The position numbers and the translations under genes were made by a program. The notes under the pieces were generated by a model. It was not told the DNA's origin. It made no database searches and saw only the letters and a list, made by a program, of their open reading frames with translations. A stretch of DNA of 7,949 nucleotides from DATKWF01 sp035529715 (GTDB lineage Bacteria; Chloroflexota; Dehalococcoidia; Dehalococcoidales; RBG-16-60-22): the NCBI GenBank assembly GCA_035529715.1, contig DATKWF010000029.1, positions 1-7,949 on the forward strand. The letters run 5' to 3'. This document shows positions 5,498-7,949 of this stretch, one piece after another. Positions within the stretch are counted from its first letter, which is position 1, and every line of letters starts with the position of its first letter.

Positions 5498-6578
5498 TTT
5501 GGGTAAGCTTTTCACCATAACCAGCTTCGGTGAAAGCCACGGTAAGTGCATGGGAGTTATCGTGGATGGGTGCCCGGCTGGTCTGCCTCTCGCTGAGGCT
5601 GATGTCCAGCAGGAGGTGGATAAGAGGCGGGCCGGGCAGAGCGTGGCGGCTACAACCAGGCTGGAGGAGGACCGGGTTGAGGTTCTTTCCGGAATCAGCG
5701 ATGGACTTACCACCGGCGCTCCTATATGCATGTTGATATGGAATAAAGACGTTGATTCCAGCGAGTATGAGAGAATCAGGTTCCAGCTCAGGCCGGGTCA
5801 TGCCGACTATACGGCATATATGAAATACGGCGGGTTCAGCGAGTGGCGGGGCGGGGGCAGGTTTTCCGGCAGAATTACCGCTTCTTTTGTTATGGCGGGG
5901 GCAGTTGCCAAAAAGCTGTTGAGTCTTATTGGCACTGAGGTTCTGGCGCATACCGTGGAAATAGGCGGTATTAAAGCCAGGCCGAAGGAGTTTGAGGAGA
6001 TAATGAAGAACGCTGCTCAGGACCCCCTCCGCTGTGCCGACCCGGCAGCCGCAAAAGAGATGGTCAGTCTTATTGCACGGGCTAAGGAAGAAGGTGATAG
6101 CCTGGGCGGTATCATTGAAGGTATTGCCCGGAATGTGCCGGTGGGTCTGGGGGAGCCGGTCTTTGATAATCTGGATGGTGAGCTGGCTAAAGCCCTGCTG
6201 GCGATTCCGGCGGTCAAGGGAGTTGAATTCGGTGCCGGTTTCTCGGCATCCCGGATGAAAGGCTCGGAGAACAACGATACGTTTGCTATTCGGAAAGGCA
6301 AAATAGTCACGGTGACCAATAATGCCGGCGGTATACTCGGCGGTATCAGCAGTGGCATGCCGGTAGTGGTCAGGGTTGCCGTCAAGCCAACGGCTTCCAT
6401 ACCTAAGAGCCAGCCCACAGTTGACATTAAAGAGATGAAAGAGGTCAGTCTGAGTGTTGGGGGAAGGCATGATGTTTGTATTGTGCCCAGGGCGGTGCCG
6501 GCGGTGGAGTCAATGATGGCGGTAGTCCTCTGCGACTTTGCCATGAGGGCGAGACTGATGCCGAGGGTAGTAAAATGA
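5487..6578 (+). CDS. aroC: chorismate synthase
   Basis: AroC removes phosphate from EPSP to give chorismate, step seven, using reduced FMN. The 363 residues are of normal length. The first signature is GESHGK at 15-20 with His18; Arg47 and Arg48 lie in DKRRAGQ; RPGHADYT (102-109) holds the second catalytic histidine, His105; RGGGRFSGR (121-129), GAGFSASRMKGSENND (249-264) and TNNAGGILGG (277-286) line the FMN pocket; GRHDVC (326-331) carries Asp329. FSGR in place of the more common SSAR resembles archaeal forms. The ATG lies 11 bases inside aroA, with AGGTGG (5475-5480) six bases upstream and GGAGGG just before it, a strong ribosome binding site. No flavin reductase domain is attached, so it is the monofunctional type that needs reduced FMN from elsewhere. 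Confidence 0.97.
   Translation: MGNSLGKLFTITSFGESHGKCMGVIVDGCPAGLPLAEADVQQEVDKRRAGQSVAATTRLEEDRVEVLSGISDGLTTGAPICMLIWNKDVDSSEYERIRFQLRPGHADYTAYMKYGGFSEWRGGGRFSGRITASFVMAGAVAKKLLSLIGTEVLAHTVEIGGIKARPKEFEEIMKNAAQDPLRCADPAAAKEMVSLIARAKEEGDSLGGIIEGIARNVPVGLGEPVFDNLDGELAKALLAIPAVKGVEFGAGFSASRMKGSENNDTFAIRKGKIVTVTNNAGGILGGISSGMPVVVRVAVKPTASIPKSQPTVDIKEMKEVSLSVGGRHDVCIVPRAVPAVESMMAVVLCDFAMRARLMPRVVK
6563..6567 (+). promoter_or_regulatory. ribosome binding site deciding the pheA start
   Basis: GAGGG lies seven bases before ATG 6575. It supports starting pheA at the ATGA overlap with the aroC stop and not at the in-frame TTG at 6476, which would add 33 unrelated residues. Confidence 0.75.
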
Positions 6579-7657
6579 AGCTGGAAGATTTGAGAAAGAA
6601 CTTGGACGATGTTGATGCCCGGATAGTTGAGCTTATCGGGGAGAGGCTGAAAATAGCCGGGGATATCGGCCGGCGTAAAAAAGAACAGGGAAAGCTGATT
6701 GAGGACAGGGAAAGAGAGTACCGGGTTCTGGAGAATGTCAAAAACCTCGCCCGGGACAGGAACATAAGCATAAGTCAGGAAGAAATAGAGAACATCTACC
6801 AGCGGATAATAGCCGCGTGCCGGAGTGTACAGGAGGCGGAGGTCGCTTTTCAGGGCGAGATTGGTGCCTATAGCGAGGAAGCCGCCTTCCAGTTTTTCGG
6901 GTCTTCAATCGGGATAAGGCCCCATGAGAGTCTGGAGGAGGTGTTCAAGGCGGTGGAGGAGGGGGTAGTACAGTTTGGAGTTGTCCCGGTGGAGAACTCA
7001 CTGGAGGGGAGCATAAGTCGGGTGTACGACCTCTTGCTGGATTCAGACCTGAGGGTATGCGGGGAAACAAAGCTTCGGGTTATTCACTGTCTTATTGGCA
7101 GTCCGGGGGCGGGACTTGATACCATAAAAAGGGTGTATTCTCACCCGCAGGCTCTGGCTCAATGCCGGAATTTCTTAAAGCACTTGAACTGTGAACTGGT
7201 TCCCACCTATGATACTGCTGGAAGTGTCAAGATGATAAAGCAAGGCAGGATGCCGGACAGTGCGGCTATTGCCAGTGCCAGAGCCGCCGAAATTTACGGA
7301 ATGCAGGTAATCGCTCAGGAAATAGAGGATAACCCGAATAATTACACCAGGTTCTTTATTCTGGCCAGGGAAGATTCCCCACCAACAGGTAATGACAAAA
7401 CTTCCATAGTTTTTTCGGCAAAAGACAGACCCGGGGCACTGCATGAGTCCCTTAACGAGTTCGCCATGCGGAATATCAATCTGACCAAGCTGGAATCAAG
7501 GCCAACGAGGCAGAAGCCCTGGCAGTATAACTTCTATCTTGACTTTGAAGGTCATCGTGAAGATAAGCCAGCCCGGGAAGCCCTGGATAACCTGGAAAAG
7601 ACTTCAATCTTCGTGAAAGTCCTGGGTTCATATCCCAGAGCAATAAAGGCGAGGTGA
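6575..7657 (+). CDS. pheA: bifunctional chorismate mutase / prephenate dehydratase (P-protein)
   Basis: The protein rearranges chorismate to prephenate and then dehydrates it to phenylpyruvate for phenylalanine. In 360 residues it has an AroQ-type mutase (1 to about 88) with likely active-site residues Arg7, Arg24, Lys35, Asp44, Glu48 and Gln86, aligned by eye to the E. coli P-protein. The dehydratase domain (about 92-265) shows VPVENSLEGS (137-146), SHPQA (189-193) and the NNYTRF motif (255-260). The C-terminal ACT domain (276-355) has GALH (287-290) and ESRP (307-310), the phenylalanine-binding motifs, so feedback inhibition by phenylalanine is expected. The start overlaps the aroC stop as ATGA, and the stop is four bases before tyrA. 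The mutase activity would also supply prephenate to the TyrA next door, which shows no mutase domain at its visible N-terminus. Confidence 0.97.
   Translation: MKLEDLRKNLDDVDARIVELIGERLKIAGDIGRRKKEQGKLIEDREREYRVLENVKNLARDRNISISQEEIENIYQRIIAACRSVQEAEVAFQGEIGAYSEEAAFQFFGSSIGIRPHESLEEVFKAVEEGVVQFGVVPVENSLEGSISRVYDLLLDSDLRVCGETKLRVIHCLIGSPGAGLDTIKRVYSHPQALAQCRNFLKHLNCELVPTYDTAGSVKMIKQGRMPDSAAIASARAAEIYGMQVIAQEIEDNPNNYTRFFILAREDSPPTGNDKTSIVFSAKDRPGALHESLNEFAMRNINLTKLESRPTRQKPWQYNFYLDFEGHREDKPAREALDNLEKTSIFVKVLGSYPRAIKAR
7651..7657 (+). promoter_or_regulatory. ribosome binding site deciding the tyrA GTG start
   Basis: GAGGTGA overlaps the pheA stop codon and ends four bases before GTG 7662. It supports GTG 7662 over the in-frame TTG at 7659 and suggests coupling to pheA translation. 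Confidence 0.7.
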
Positions 7658-7661
7658 TTTG

Positions 7662-7949
7662 GTGAGAATAGCCATCATTGGCGGCTCGGGAAAGATGGGG
7701 CGGTGGTTTGCCGACTTCCTACTTAAGGAGGGCAGGCAGGTGGTAATCAGCGGGCGGAACCAGAAGAAGCTTATGGAAGCCAAGCGGCAACTGGGTGTTG
7801 ATGTTGCGTCTAATGTGGAAGCGGTCAGGGGCGCTGACGCCGTTTTGCTCTCGGTGCCGGTAGAGAGCTTTGAGGGAGTGGTGGAAGAGATAAGCCCGCA
7901 CGTGTCCGCCGGGCAGGCCGTTATTGATATTTCATCAGTTAAGGTGTTG
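7662..7949 (+). CDS. tyrA: prephenate dehydrogenase, 3' partial
   Basis: TyrA oxidatively decarboxylates prephenate to 4-hydroxyphenylpyruvate for tyrosine. Only the first 96 codons are in the window, with no stop before the edge. The protein opens directly with a Rossmann fold: MRIAIIGGSGKMG has the glycine motif at 7-13, the second strand ends in VISGRN (28-33), AVLLSVPVES (60-69) is the family's fourth-strand segment, and VIDISSVK (87-94) matches the conserved DxxSVK stretch. The visible part has no chorismate mutase domain in front, in line with the mutase being in PheA. The GTG start has a good ribosome binding site. The catalytic helical domain and any ACT domain lie beyond the window. 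A general 3-hydroxyacid or F420-type NADP oxidoreductase would share the glycine motif, but the SSVK motif and operon place favour TyrA. Confidence 0.88.
   Translation, partial: MRIAIIGGSGKMGRWFADFLLKEGRQVVISGRNQKKLMEAKRQLGVDVASNVEAVRGADAVLLSVPVESFEGVVEEISPHVSAGQAVIDISSVKVL

Noticed and set aside
5424..6470. Open minus-strand frame of 348 codons opposite aroC
   Set aside because: It lies wholly against a clearly real aroC and the end of aroA, resembles no known family and has low-complexity composition; it is a shadow of codon bias on the other strand.
6476..6478. TTG as start of pheA
   Set aside because: The extra 33 residues are glycine-rich and unlike any mutase; ATG 6575 has a proper ribosome site and fits the family start.

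Overview
The window is a single plus-strand aromatic amino acid operon carrying nine genes: aroF-type DAHP synthase (5' end cut off by the window), aroB, aroD, aroE, aroK, aroA, aroC, pheA and tyrA (3' end cut off). No RNA genes, CRISPR arrays, transposases, or real minus-strand genes were found. The moderate GC content, the type I beta DAHP synthase, the type I dehydroquinase and the gene order suggest a bacterium, most likely of the Dehalococcoidia/Chloroflexota lineage. That assignment rests on my recollection that Dehalococcoides has a similar cluster; it is an inference, not something read from a marker gene.

Layout: 1-840 partial DAHP synthase; a 20-base gap; 861-1949 aroB; 1936-2592 aroD (overlaps aroB); 2589-3452 aroE (ATGA overlap with aroD); 3442-3966 aroK (overlaps aroE by 11 bases); about 240 bases of G/C-rich hairpins forming a MITE-like element at 3969-4206; 4235-5497 aroA; 5487-6578 aroC (overlaps aroA by 11 bases); 6575-7657 pheA (ATGA overlap with aroC); a 4-base gap; 7662 to the window edge, tyrA starting at GTG. 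The only sizeable non-coding stretch is the repeat element.

Functionally the seven enzymes that turn erythrose 4-phosphate and phosphoenolpyruvate into chorismate are encoded in exactly the order in which they act. They are followed by the chorismate mutase-prephenate dehydratase for phenylalanine and the prephenate dehydrogenase for tyrosine. Catalytic residues that I could place are intact in every complete gene, so the pathway should work. Control is probably by translational coupling at the overlapping junctions and by phenylalanine feedback on the ACT domain of PheA. Any promoter or leader lies upstream of the window.

The less ordinary points are: the composite inverted-repeat element that fills the single wide junction of the operon and places an ATG and purine-rich tract just before aroA; an alanine in AroA at the position of E. 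coli Gly96, a site tied to glyphosate insensitivity; an altered active-site loop in the DAHP synthase; and a TyrA nucleotide-binding loop that looks NADP-type. I found no novel defence or mobile gene system.
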